Below, piece by piece: positions 34,913 to 43,990 of a DNA stretch of 48,322 nt. Numbering within the stretch: position 1 is the stretch's first letter; every line of letters begins with the position of its first letter. Source of the DNA: Chromobacterium aquaticum (GTDB lineage: Bacteria; Pseudomonadota; Gammaproteobacteria; Burkholderiales; Chromobacteriaceae). The stretch spans positions 1 through 48,322 of the forward strand of contig NZ_JAJOHW010000113.1 in NCBI RefSeq assembly GCF_021129195.1, given 5' to 3'. The position numbers were made by a program, and so were the translations under genes. A model generated the notes under the pieces. The model had not been told where the DNA came from, searched no databases, and saw nothing but the letters and a program-made list of their open reading frames with translations.

Positions 34913-37900
34913 ATGAAGAAACTGAATCTGTCGGAATGGGCGCTGCGCCACCAGTCGCTGGTGCGCTACCTGATGGTGATGCTGATGCTGGCCGGGGTCT
35001 GGGCCTATACCCAGCTGGGCCAGAAGGAAGATCCGGAATTCACCTTCAAGGCCATGCTGGTGCAAGCCTACTGGCCAGGCGCCAGCACGCTGGAAATGGA
35101 GCAGCAGGTCACCAACAAGCTGGAGGAGAAACTGCAGGAAATGGGCGAGATCGACTTCGTCCAGAGCTATACCAAGCCCGGCGAAAGCCTGCTGCTGATT
35201 TCGCTGCGCGAGGACGTGCCGCCCAAGAATGTTCAACAGCTGTGGTACCAGGTGCGCAAGAAGATAAGCGATATGCGCGCCAGCCTGCCCGCCGAGACCC
35301 AGGGGCCGTTCTTCAACGACGAGTTCGGCGACACCTTCGGCAATATCTACGCCTTCGCCGGCGACGGCTTCAGCTATGAAGAGCTGCGCCAATACCTGGA
35401 GGACGCCAAGCGCGAGGTCCTGCGCGTGCCGGACGTGGCCAAGGTCAGCCTGCTGGGCGTGCAGGAGCAGCGCGTTTACGTGGACCTCTCCAGCGCCAAG
35501 CTGGCCTCGTTGGGCCTGGACACCAGCGCGATCTGGAAAGCGCTGCAGCAACAGAACGCGATGATGCCCTCCGGCGTGTTCGAAACCGCCAGCGACCGCA
35601 TCTGGGTGCGTCCCACCGGCAATTACCGCAGCGTGGACGCGATCGCCGCCACGCCGGTCACCGTCAACGGCAAGACCTTCCGCCTGGGCGACATCGCCGC
35701 GGTCAGCCGCGGCTATGTCGACCCGCCGCAAAACACCATGCGCTTCAACGGCAAGCCGGTGCTGGGCATGGCCATCACCATGAAAAGTGGCGGCGATGTG
35801 CTGCGCCTGGGCAATAATCTGAGCGCCACGATGCGGGAGATCCAGTCCAAGCTGCCGGTGGGCGTGGAAATCCACTCGGTGTCCGATCAGCCCAAGGTGG
35901 TCAAGAACGCGGTCAGCGAATTCATGCGCTCGCTGGTGGAGGCGGTGGTGATCGTGCTGGCGGTCAGCTTCTTCAGCCTGGGCCTGCGCACCGGCATCGT
36001 GGTGGCGCTGTCCATTCCGCTGGTGCTGGCGATGACTTTTCTGGCGATGTATTTCTTCAACATCGACCTGCAGCGCATCTCGCTGGGCTCGCTGATCATC
36101 GCGCTGGGCCTGCTGGTGGACGACGCCATCATCGCGGTGGAAATGATGGCTCTGAAACTGGAACAGGGCTGGAGCAAATTCCAGGCCGCCACCTTCGCCT
36201 ACACCAGCACCGCCTTCCCGATGCTGACCGGCACCCTGATCACCGCCGCCACTTTCCTGCCGGTGGGCATCGCCAAATCCAATGCCGGCGAATATGTGTT
36301 CAGCCTGTTCGCCGTGGTCGGCATCGCGCTGGTGCTGTCCTGGATCGTCGCGGTGGTGTTCACCCCCTATCTGGGCTACAAGCTGCTGCCGGAAAACCTG
36401 CAGCAGCACGAGGCGCACGATGTCTACGACAAGCCGTTCTACCGCCGCTTCCGCCGGGTGGTGGAATGGTGCCTGGAACGGCGCAAGACCGTGATCGCGC
36501 TGACGCTGGCCGCCTTCGTGCTGTCCCTGCTCGCCTTCAAGCTGTTGGTGGCGCAACAGTTCTTCCCCTCCTCCAACCGACCGGAACTGATGGTGGACAT
36601 GTGGCTGCCGCGCGGCGCCAGCTATCAGGCCACCGAAGCCGAAGTGAAAAAGCTGGAGACGCTGCTGGCGCGCGACAAGGACATCGTCAGCGTCACCAGC
36701 TATGTCGGCAGCGGCAGCCCTCGCTTCTACCTGCCGCTGGACCAGCAGCTGCAACACCTGAACTACGCCCAGCTGATGCTGATGACCCGCGACGAGCATG
36801 TGCGCGAGCAGGTGAAGAAACGGCTGGAGAAGCTGTTCGACAACGACTTCCCCAATGTGCGCGGCCGAGTGATCCGGCTGGAGAATGGCCCGCCGGTAGG
36901 CTATGCGGTGCAGTTCCGGGTGATGGGAGAGGACCACGCCAAGGTGCGCGCCATCGCCGCCCAGGTGGAAGCGCTGATGCGCGCGCATCCGTCCACCCGC
37001 CAGGTCAACATCAACTGGGGCGAACAGGTGAAGGCGCTGCGCATCCGCATCGACCAGGACAAGGCGCGCGCGCTCGGCCTGTCCTCGCAGCAATTGTCGC
37101 AGCAGTTGCAGATGCTGATCTCCGGCGCCACCATCAGCAGCTTCCGCGAGGATGACCAGGCCATCGCCATCGTCGCGCGGCTGAACCCGGGCGAGCGCAA
37201 GAATGTGGCCGGCCTTGGCAATCTGATGATACAAACCGGCAGCGGCCGCTTCGTGCCGGTGTCCCAGATCGGACACATCGAGTATCAGCCCGAGGAAAGC
37301 ATCATCTGGCGGCGCAACCGCCTGCCGGCCATCACGGTGAGCGCGGACCCGGCCGAAGGGGTGCAAGGCGCCGACATTTCCCGGCAATTGCTGCCCAAGA
37401 TGCAGGCGTTGGAAAAAACCCTGCCGCTGGGCTACCACATCGAGGCCGGCGGCACCATGGAATCCAGCGCCAAATCGCAGAAAGCCATCGCCGCGGTGGC
37501 GCCGCTGATGCTGGTGGTGGTGCTGACCCTGCTGATGCTGCAACTGCACAGCGTGCAGCGCACCATCATGGTGTTGCTGACCGCGCCGCTGGGCATGATA
37601 GGCGTGACGCTGACCCTGATCGCCTTCAGCGCGCCATTCGGCTTCGTCGCCATGCTGGGAGTCATCGCGCTGTCCGGCATGATCATGCGCAACTCGGTTA
37701 TCCTAGTCGACCAGATCGAACACGATATCCGCGACGGCATCGATCCCTGGCACGCGATTGTCGGTTCCACAATTAGACGTTTTAGGCCTATCATGCTGAC
37801 GGCATTGGCCGCCATCCTGGCGATGATACCGCTGAGCCGCAGCACCTTCTGGGGACCGATGGCCGTGGCCATCATGGGCGGACTGCTGGTGGCCACGGTG

Positions 37901-37966
37901 CTGACCCTGCTGTTCTTGCCGGCGCTGTACGCGCAGTGGTTCAAGGTAAGGCGGCCTCAAGCCTGA
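34913..37966 (+). CDS. RND-family efflux pump (AcrB-type permease)
   Basis: Proton-driven inner-membrane pump of 1017 residues with the usual 12 helices and two large periplasmic loops. The fourth helix carries the proton-relay pair in SLIIALGLLVDDAIIAVEMM. The large-loop pattern (FFNDEFGDTFGNIYAF; GVQEQRVYVDLSSAKLASLGL) and second half (FVAMLGVIALSGMIMRNSVILVDQIE) are characteristic of the HAE group, closer in style to TriC/VexD-like pumps than to AcrB itself. Substrates such as antibiotics or biocides cannot be told. Operon with MFP, OMF and TetR genes. Confidence 0.95.
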   Translation: MKKLNLSEWALRHQSLVRYLMVMLMLAGVWAYTQLGQKEDPEFTFKAMLVQAYWPGASTLEMEQQVTNKLEEKLQEMGEIDFVQSYTKPGESLLLISLREDVPPKNVQQLWYQVRKKISDMRASLPAETQGPFFNDEFGDTFGNIYAFAGDGFSYEELRQYLEDAKREVLRVPDVAKVSLLGVQEQRVYVDLSSAKLASLGLDTSAIWKALQQQNAMMPSGVFETASDRIWVRPTGNYRSVDAIAATPVTVNGKTFRLGDIAAVSRGYVDPPQNTMRFNGKPVLGMAITMKSGGDVLRLGNNLSATMREIQSKLPVGVEIHSVSDQPKVVKNAVSEFMRSLVEAVVIVLAVSFFSLGLRTGIVVALSIPLVLAMTFLAMYFFNIDLQRISLGSLIIALGLLVDDAIIAVEMMALKLEQGWSKFQAATFAYTSTAFPMLTGTLITAATFLPVGIAKSNAGEYVFSLFAVVGIALVLSWIVAVVFTPYLGYKLLPENLQQHEAHDVYDKPFYRRFRRVVEWCLERRKTVIALTLAAFVLSLLAFKLLVAQQFFPSSNRPELMVDMWLPRGASYQATEAEVKKLETLLARDKDIVSVTSYVGSGSPRFYLPLDQQLQHLNYAQLMLMTRDEHVREQVKKRLEKLFDNDFPNVRGRVIRLENGPPVGYAVQFRVMGEDHAKVRAIAAQVEALMRAHPSTRQVNINWGEQVKALRIRIDQDKARALGLSSQQLSQQLQMLISGATISSFREDDQAIAIVARLNPGERKNVAGLGNLMIQTGSGRFVPVSQIGHIEYQPEESIIWRRNRLPAITVSADPAEGVQGADISRQLLPKMQALEKTLPLGYHIEAGGTMESSAKSQKAIAAVAPLMLVVVLTLLMLQLHSVQRTIMVLLTAPLGMIGVTLTLIAFSAPFGFVAMLGVIALSGMIMRNSVILVDQIEHDIRDGIDPWHAIVGSTIRRFRPIMLTALAAILAMIPLSRSTFWGPMAVAIMGGLLVATVLTLLFLPALYAQWFKVRRPQA

Positions 37967-38006
37967 GCGCGCGATGAGACAAAACAAACCGAGCATACAA
38001 ATACAA

Positions 38007-39317
38007 ATGAACAAGACTCTATTCCGATCGCCCGTGCTGGGCAGTTTACTGCTGCTGGGCTTCGCGCTGCCGGTCCACGCTTTCGACCTGGTCGAAGCCT
38101 GGCGCGCCGCCCGCGACTACAACGCCGATTTCGCCGCCGCGCGCTCCGACCTGGACGCCGGCCGCGAAAAAGCGGTGCAGGGCCGCGCGCTGCTGCTGCC
38201 GCAAATCGGCGCCAGCGCCAACTACAACTACACCAACCCGATCATGCCGGCCGGCCAGGGCGGCTACGACGCCACCACCTATGGCGTCAATCTGCAGCAG
38301 CCGCTGTTCGACGTCGGCAAATACACCGGCTATCAGAAAGGCAAGCTGGCGACGCAGCAAGCCGAGACCAGCTTCGGCGCCGCCGAGCAGCAATTGATCC
38401 TGGACACCTCGCAAGCCTATTTCAATGTGCTGCTGGCCAAGGACACCCTATCCGCCACCAGCGCCAGCAAGAAGACCTTCCAGCAGCAGCTGGAGCAGGC
38501 CAAGACCGCCTTCGAAGTCGGCACCGCCACCATCACCGATACCCATGAAGCCCAGGCCGGCTACGATGGCGCGGTGGCACAGGAAATCAGTGCGGTCAGC
38601 AGCCTGGAACTGGCGGAAAACAATCTGCGCCGCGTCACCGGCCTGGACCCGAAAACCATACAGCCGGTGCTGGACAAGCTGCCGCTGGAACTGCCGACGC
38701 CGGCCACGCTGGAAGCCTGGATCGACCTCGCCCAGCGCAACAGCCTGAGCATCAAGGCCGCCGAACAAGCGCTGGGCATCGCCGACAAAAACGTCACCGA
38801 GAAAAAAGGCAACCACCTGCCCGTGGTCAGCCTGACCGCCGGCTACAGCGACAGCCAGACCCGCGCACCGCTGCAAGCGCCGCATACACGCGGCAGCAGC
38901 ATAGGCGTGGGCGTCACCCTGCCCTTGTTCGCCGGCGGCGGCATCAACTCGCAAGTACGCGAAGCGGTGGCGCAGCAGGAATCCGCCAAGGACAAGCTGG
39001 AAGCCACCCGCCGCCAAGTGCGCGAAGACGTGCGCCGCACCTTCCTCGGCGTCACCAATGGCGCGGCGCTGGTGCGCGCCCAGGAGCAATTGCTGGTCTC
39101 GGCCAAGAGCAAGGTGGAGTCCACGCGCCTGGGCAAGGAAGTGGGCATCCGCACCAATATCGACCTGCTGCAGGCCGAGCAAGCCTATTATTCGACGCTG
39201 ACCAGCCTGGCCACCGCCAAGTACAACTATCTGATCGCGCGCCTGTCGCTATCCCAGGCCGCCGGCCAACTGGATAGCGAGGTTCTGGGCAAGGTCAACG
39301 CCGTCATCCGCCGTTAA
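38007..39317 (+). CDS. TolC-family outer membrane efflux protein
   Basis: Outer-membrane channel of the tripartite pump. A signal peptide (GSLLLLGFALPVHA, cleaved before FDLVEAW) precedes the TolC fold, visible as two internal repeats: FDLVEAWRAARDYNADFAAARSD ... and the later LEAWIDLAQRNSLSIKAAEQA. The beta-strand motif YGVNLQQPLFD and its repeat VGVTLPLFAGG are typical. The ATG at 38007 puts the signal peptide at the N-terminus; an in-frame ATG at 37974 would add 11 residues, and neither has a strong ribosome binding site. It follows the pump gene closely and closes the operon. Confidence 0.93.
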   Translation: MNKTLFRSPVLGSLLLLGFALPVHAFDLVEAWRAARDYNADFAAARSDLDAGREKAVQGRALLLPQIGASANYNYTNPIMPAGQGGYDATTYGVNLQQPLFDVGKYTGYQKGKLATQQAETSFGAAEQQLILDTSQAYFNVLLAKDTLSATSASKKTFQQQLEQAKTAFEVGTATITDTHEAQAGYDGAVAQEISAVSSLELAENNLRRVTGLDPKTIQPVLDKLPLELPTPATLEAWIDLAQRNSLSIKAAEQALGIADKNVTEKKGNHLPVVSLTAGYSDSQTRAPLQAPHTRGSSIGVGVTLPLFAGGGINSQVREAVAQQESAKDKLEATRRQVREDVRRTFLGVTNGAALVRAQEQLLVSAKSKVESTRLGKEVGIRTNIDLLQAEQAYYSTLTSLATAKYNYLIARLSLSQAAGQLDSEVLGKVNAVIRR

Positions 39318-39599
39318 GCCTCCCCCTCCGCGGCCATGCCAATCCGACATGGCCGCCGCCTCTTTCCGCTCCCTCCTTCCCCCCGCTGACGTCCACGCAA
39401 CAGGTGTTTAATTTTTTAGGTCATGTGTAGCTTTTTGCTAAACACAAACATAGAATGCCTGAGATGGTCAGACAGCAATAATGAAAGCAAAAACCACGGA
39501 GCGACAACCGGCGCCATGACAGACCGGCCACGTTCCGACACCGATTCGCGGCGGCCAGCCCGATGCGGCGCCGACCGCACAACGTCGAGGAGATAGCAG
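39318..39599 (+). promoter_or_regulatory. Intergenic region upstream of gabT
   Basis: No gene is seen in these 282 bases. It is AT-rich around 39405-39460, with an inverted repeat GTGTTTA / TAAACAC spaced about 28 bases apart and a TAGAAT that could serve as a -10. GAGGAG sits eight bases before the gabT ATG. This is the likely gabTD promoter region; no regulator gene adjoins it. Confidence 0.45.
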
Positions 39600-40865
39600 A
39601 TGAGCAATAAGGATTTGATGCAACGTAAGGCCGACGCCACCCCGCGCGGCGTGGGCGTAATGTGCGGATTCTTCGCCGATCGCGCCAAAAATGCCGAAAT
39701 CTGGGATACCGACGGCAAACGCTACATCGACTTCGCCGGCGGCATCGGCGTCTTGAACACCGGCCATCTGCACGCCAAAGTGCAGGCCGCGGTCGCGGAA
39801 CAGCTGTCCCGCTTCAGCCACACCTGCTATCAAGTCGTTCCCTATGAATCCTATATCCGCCTGGCCGAACAGCTGAACCAACTGACCCCGGGCCAGCACG
39901 CCAAGAAAACCGCGTTGTTCACCACCGGCGCCGAAGCGGTGGAAAACGCGGTGAAAGTGGCGCGCGCCGCCACCGGCCGCGGCGGCGTGATCGCCTTTGG
40001 CGGCGCCTTCCACGGCCGCACCCTACTGGGCATGGCGCTGACCGGCAAAGTGGTGCCGTACAAGGTCGGCTTCGGCCCCTTCCCCGGCGATGTCTACCAC
40101 GCCCCCTACCCCAACGCGCTGCATGGCGTTTCGGTGGAGGACTCGCTGCGCGGCCTGGAAAAACTGTTCAAGTACGATGTCGATCCCAAGCGCGTCGCCG
40201 CCATCATTTTCGAGCCGGTGCAAGGCGAAGGCGGTTTCTACAATGCGCCCAGCGAATGGGTGGTGCAGCTGCGCAAGATCTGCGACGAACACGGCATTCT
40301 GCTGATCGCCGACGAAGTACAATCCGGCTTCGCCCGCACCGGCAAGCTGTTCGCGATGGAACACTATCCGGTGCAGGCCGACCTGATCACCATGGCCAAA
40401 TCGCTGGCCGGCGGTTTCCCGCTGTCCGCGCTGACCGGCCGCGCCGAGATCATGGACGCGCCGGCGCCCGGCGGCCTGGGCGGCACCTATGCCGGCAATC
40501 CGCTGGCGGTGGCCGCCGCGCTGGCGGTGATAGACGCGATCCAGGAAGACAAATTGCTGGAACGCGCCAACCGCCTCGGCGCCTTGCTGAAGGAAAAACT
40601 GCACGGCCTCAAGGGCGCGGTGCCGCAGATGGCCGAAATCCGCGGCCTGGGCGCGATGCTGGCGGTGGAATTCAACCAGCCCGGCAGCCAGCAGCCGGAC
40701 CCCGACTTCGCCAAGAAAGTGCAGACCAAGGCGCTGGAATCCGGCCTGATTCTGCTCACTTGCGGCGTCTACGCCAATGTGATCCGCTTCCTGTTCCCGC
40801 TGACCATAGAAGACGCCGTGTTCGAAGAAGCGCTGGCCAAGCTGGAGGCCGCGCTCAAAGCTTAA
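39600..40865 (+). CDS. gabT: 4-aminobutyrate (or 5-aminovalerate) aminotransferase
   Basis: PLP-dependent class III aminotransferase of 421 residues that moves the amino group of GABA, or of 5-aminovalerate in the lysine pathway (DavT), to 2-oxoglutarate. The cofactor site is clear: TTGAEAVENAVK near residue 108, the Asp238 of LLIADEVQSGFARTG and the PLP lysine Lys267 in TMAKSLAGGFPL. GAGGAG precedes the ATG. The stop codon is directly followed by AGAGCCTGTTCC, an end motif of the palindromic repeat family. With gabD downstream it forms the classic gabTD pair; sequence alone does not separate GABA from aminovalerate specificity. Confidence 0.94.
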   Translation: MSNKDLMQRKADATPRGVGVMCGFFADRAKNAEIWDTDGKRYIDFAGGIGVLNTGHLHAKVQAAVAEQLSRFSHTCYQVVPYESYIRLAEQLNQLTPGQHAKKTALFTTGAEAVENAVKVARAATGRGGVIAFGGAFHGRTLLGMALTGKVVPYKVGFGPFPGDVYHAPYPNALHGVSVEDSLRGLEKLFKYDVDPKRVAAIIFEPVQGEGGFYNAPSEWVVQLRKICDEHGILLIADEVQSGFARTGKLFAMEHYPVQADLITMAKSLAGGFPLSALTGRAEIMDAPAPGGLGGTYAGNPLAVAAALAVIDAIQEDKLLERANRLGALLKEKLHGLKGAVPQMAEIRGLGAMLAVEFNQPGSQQPDPDFAKKVQTKALESGLILLTCGVYANVIRFLFPLTIEDAVFEEALAKLEAALKA

Positions 40866-40876
40866 GAGCCTGTTCC
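40863..40876 (+). repeat. Solo GAGCCTGTTC end motif at gabT stop
   Basis: TAAGAGCCTGTTCC begins with the gabT stop codon and matches the terminal repeat of the element at 1611-1761. No further part of the element follows. Confidence 0.5.
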
Positions 40877-40883
40877 AAGACCA

Positions 40884-40908
40884 AGGCCCGCGCCGGCGGC
40901 GCGGGCCT
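40884..40908 (+). other. GC-rich hairpin between gabT and gabD
   Basis: AGGCCCGCGC (40884-40893) pairs with GCGCGGGCCT (40899-40908) around a five-base loop. There is no T run, so it is more likely an RNA-processing or stability element that tunes the two genes than a terminator. Confidence 0.5.
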
Positions 40909-40936
40909 ATCCGACATCGCTGCGTTGGAGACCCGC

Positions 40937-42397
40937 ATGTTGAATTTGAAAGACCCCTCGCTGCTGAAACAGCAGTGCTATGTGAACGGCGCCTGGATAG
41001 ACGCCGACAACGGCGAAACCATTCCGGTCAGCAATCCCGCCACCGGCAAGATCGTCGCCCATGTGCCCAAGATGGGCAAGGCGGAAGCGGAGCTCGCCGT
41101 CGCCGGCGCCGCCGCCGCCTTCCAAGAATGGAAACGCAAGCCGGCGAAGGAGCGCGCAGCCATCCTGCGCCGCTGGTTTGATCTGGTGATGGCCAACCAG
41201 GACGATCTGGCGGTCATTCTCACCAGCGAGCAAGGCAAGCCGCTGGCGGAGGCCAAGGGCGAGATCGCCTATGGCGCCTCCTACATCGAGTGGTATGCGG
41301 AGGAAGCCAAGCGCCTGTACGGCGACACCGTGCCCGCGCCCGGCGCCGACAAACGCATCCTAATCACCAAGGAACCCATCGGCGTCGCCGCCGCGATCAC
41401 GCCGTGGAACTTCCCCAATGCGATGATTACCCGCAAGGCGGCGCCGGCGCTGGCCGCCGGCTGCCCCATCGTGGTGCGTCCGGCCAGCCAGACCCCGCTG
41501 TCTGCGTTGGCGCTGGCGGTGCTGGCCGAGCGCGCCGGCATTCCCGCCGGCGTGTTCTCGGTGCTGACCGGCGGCTCCAGCGAGATCGGCGCGGTGCTGA
41601 CCGGCAGCGATGCGGTGAAGAAATTCTCCTTCACCGGTTCCACCGAAGTAGGCCGCAAACTGATCGCCCAGTGCGCGGACACCGTCAAGAAAGTGTCGAT
41701 GGAACTGGGCGGCAACGCCCCCTTCATCGTGTTCGACGACGCCGATCTCGACGCCGCGGTGGAAGGCGCCATCATTTCCAAATACCGCAACGCCGGCCAG
41801 ACCTGCGTCTGCGCCAACCGCTTGCTGGTGCAGGACGGCGTCTACGACGCCTTCGCCGAGAAGTTCGCCGTCGCGGTGGCCAAGCTGCAAGTGGGCAACG
41901 GCCTGGACGCCGGCGTCACCCAAGGCCCGATGATAGACATGAACGCGGTGGCCAAGGTGGAAGAGCACATCGCCGACGCGCTGGCCAAGGGCGGCAAGCT
42001 GGTGGCCGGCGGCAAGCGCCACGCGCTGGGCCACAGCTTCTTCGAGCCGACGGTGATCACCGATGTCACCCCGCAGATGAAGGTGGCCAAGGAAGAAACC
42101 TTCGGTCCGCTGGCGCCGCTGTTCCGCTTCCACAGCGAGGCCGAAGCGATCCAGATGGCCAACGACACCGAATTCGGTCTGGCCAGCTACTTCTACGCCC
42201 GCGACATCGGCCGCATCTTCCGCGTGTCCGAAGGCTTGGAATACGGCATGGTGGCGGTCAATACCGGCATCCTGTCCAACGAGGCCGCGCCCTTCGGCGG
42301 CGTCAAGCAATCCGGCCTGGGCCGCGAAGGCTCCAAATACGGCATCGAGGATTATCTGGAAATCAAATACGTGCTGCTGGGCGGCATCGACCAGTAA
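40937..42397 (+). CDS. gabD: Succinate-semialdehyde (or glutarate-semialdehyde) dehydrogenase
   Basis: NAD(P)-dependent aldehyde dehydrogenase of 486 residues, second step of GABA (or aminovalerate) breakdown. Catalytic residues: Cys290 in NAGQTCVCANR, Glu256 in MELGGNAP and Asn158 in PWNFPNAM. The family C-terminus APFGGVKQSGLGREGSKYGIEDYLEIKY is present. At 181 an Arg stands where E. coli GabD has Lys (VVRPASQTP instead of VLKPASQTP), a position that contacts the cofactor ribose/phosphate. GGAG precedes the ATG at 40937. It ends at a strong terminator. Confidence 0.94.
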   Translation: MLNLKDPSLLKQQCYVNGAWIDADNGETIPVSNPATGKIVAHVPKMGKAEAELAVAGAAAAFQEWKRKPAKERAAILRRWFDLVMANQDDLAVILTSEQGKPLAEAKGEIAYGASYIEWYAEEAKRLYGDTVPAPGADKRILITKEPIGVAAAITPWNFPNAMITRKAAPALAAGCPIVVRPASQTPLSALALAVLAERAGIPAGVFSVLTGGSSEIGAVLTGSDAVKKFSFTGSTEVGRKLIAQCADTVKKVSMELGGNAPFIVFDDADLDAAVEGAIISKYRNAGQTCVCANRLLVQDGVYDAFAEKFAVAVAKLQVGNGLDAGVTQGPMIDMNAVAKVEEHIADALAKGGKLVAGGKRHALGHSFFEPTVITDVTPQMKVAKEETFGPLAPLFRFHSEAEAIQMANDTEFGLASYFYARDIGRIFRVSEGLEYGMVAVNTGILSNEAAPFGGVKQSGLGREGSKYGIEDYLEIKYVLLGGIDQ

Positions 42398-42414
42398 AGC
42401 GCCGCGCCAATGCG

Positions 42415-42448
42415 AAACGGGCTGGAAATCCAGCCCGTTTTTTTTGAC
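42415..42448 (+). terminator. Intrinsic terminator of gabTD
   Basis: Eleven-base-pair stem AAACGGGCTGG / CCAGCCCGTTT with an AAAT loop, running into eight T residues on the plus strand. Confidence 0.9.
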
Positions 42449-42464
42449 AGTCGCGACCGCGCGC

Positions 42465-43913
42465 CTAATGGAACTTGGCCAAGGTCTCCGACAAGGGAAT
42501 GCCGGCCTCCTTCAGACACTCGGCCAGATCGCGCCAGGTTTCCTCGCGCTCGGGCGCCACGTCCGGCGTCACCAGCCACGGCGCGTGCGCCGCCACTTCC
42601 TCGCGACCACGCAGGCGGAAGCCCACCTCGTAACCCTGCATCTCCGGCTGGTATTCGGCGATGGCTTCCAGCTCCTGCACCCCGCCTGCGCTGGCGGCCA
42701 GCAAGGCCGCGGTCACGCCCAGACGCTTGCGGTTCCAGGCACGCACGCCGGTTTGCACGGCCTCCCACCATGGCAGCGGCGCGAACAGCTCGGCCTCGCC
42801 ATATTCCATCTCAGCGCCCACCGCCTGCTGCACCAGCGGCATCGCCGCGTCCAGCGCCTTGCGCGCCAGGCGTCGCGCCTGTTCCGGCGGCAAGGCGCCG
42901 CGTTCCACCAGGAAGGGAATCCAGGCCAACACCAGTTGCGGCTCATTGGTCTTGCGCGCCGCTTCATAGGTGGCGCGCGAGGAGTCCGGGTCCAGCGGCG
43001 CGAAGTCGCAGCCGGCATCCATCACCGGCGCCAGCTGCACCAGGTCCTGGCAGGCGCGCTCGTTCAGCATCTCCAGCGTGAACAAGGTGGGGGAAATCCA
43101 CAGTATCGACTGCTCCGGCACCTCCAGCGCATCCGCCAGCGCCACTTCCAAACGCTCCAACTGCGGGAAATGCCACCACACGCCGCCCTGAGCGCGCGAA
43201 AACGCGAACGGCAGCGCCCACAACTCAAAGGAAGCCACCGAGCCGTCCTTGCGCATCACCTCGGGGAAGGCGATCGCGTCGCGCGCGCTGTTCACCAGCA
43301 GCTGGCGCGCGGCGGGTTGCGACAGCAAGGCCAATTGCGATTCGGTGAACACCGCCTGATCGCCGGCCGCCAGCGCCATCTGCACTTCGCCAGCCAGCTG
43401 CGCCCGCTCCATAGGCTGATCCACCGCGCGGCGCGCCAGCTCCACCAACTGCTTCACCGCGCGGCCGCGTTCCGCCGGCGGCAGCGGCTCGGTTGGCCCG
43501 GCGCGCATCTCGCGCGGCTCCGGACCGGCCGCCTCGCGGTCGGCGTAAGCCTTGTGCAAGCGCTGATACGCCTGCATCGCTTCGTCGCAGATCGCCTGCA
43601 ACTGGCCGACGGTGGGCATTTCGTCTTCATTGCTGAAATTGAAATCAAACAGACGCAGACGCAGATTGCAGACGTATACCGTCACATTGTCGGCCTCGTC
43701 GAACAGCATGGCGCTGGCCAGACCTTCGCGGTCACGGCCGGGGAAGTCGGTATCGTCGTCGCCCAGCAGCCGGCATACAAAAGCCGGCGCCTCGGTGTGA
43801 ATCAGGTACTCGGAGCCTTCCAGGCCCTGATCGTCGACGGCATCACCGAAAATGAAACGGTTGGGCAAGAACGGCTCGCCCTTGATGCGGGCATTACGCG
43901 GCAGGGATTTCAT
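42465..43913 (-). CDS. 482-residue orphan protein
   Basis: I do not recognise this protein. It is soluble-looking and acidic, with no signal peptide or transmembrane helix. The N-terminal part (about 1-130) has beta-rich segments (PAFVCRLLGDDDTDFPGRD; VTVYVCNLRLRLFDFNFSNEDEMP); an Ala/Glu-rich helical middle region follows (LPPAERGRAVKQLVELARRAVDQ); the C-terminal half (WWHFPQLERLEVALADALEVPEQSILWISPTLFTLEML) looks like a distinct domain. The layout suggests a multidomain regulatory or effector-binding protein, but there is no motif to name a function. It is transcribed alone, between the gabD terminator and a divergent-facing gap. Confidence 0.75.
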   Translation of the reverse strand: MKSLPRNARIKGEPFLPNRFIFGDAVDDQGLEGSEYLIHTEAPAFVCRLLGDDDTDFPGRDREGLASAMLFDEADNVTVYVCNLRLRLFDFNFSNEDEMPTVGQLQAICDEAMQAYQRLHKAYADREAAGPEPREMRAGPTEPLPPAERGRAVKQLVELARRAVDQPMERAQLAGEVQMALAAGDQAVFTESQLALLSQPAARQLLVNSARDAIAFPEVMRKDGSVASFELWALPFAFSRAQGGVWWHFPQLERLEVALADALEVPEQSILWISPTLFTLEMLNERACQDLVQLAPVMDAGCDFAPLDPDSSRATYEAARKTNEPQLVLAWIPFLVERGALPPEQARRLARKALDAAMPLVQQAVGAEMEYGEAELFAPLPWWEAVQTGVRAWNRKRLGVTAALLAASAGGVQELEAIAEYQPEMQGYEVGFRLRGREEVAAHAPWLVTPDVAPEREETWRDLAECLKEAGIPLSETLAKFH

Positions 43914-43990
43914 CAGGCAGCAAATCTATTCAATAAATCAGATACTCATTGTACCTGCCTAGCGTGGCGGCTTGAAGTCCGCCGGCCAAA

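Noticed and set aside
34847-37549. A 900-codon open frame on the minus strand
   Set aside because: It is the antisense of the RND pump gene; its product is a His/Gln/Arg-rich repeat-like sequence with no family resemblance, as expected when GC-rich codons are read backward.
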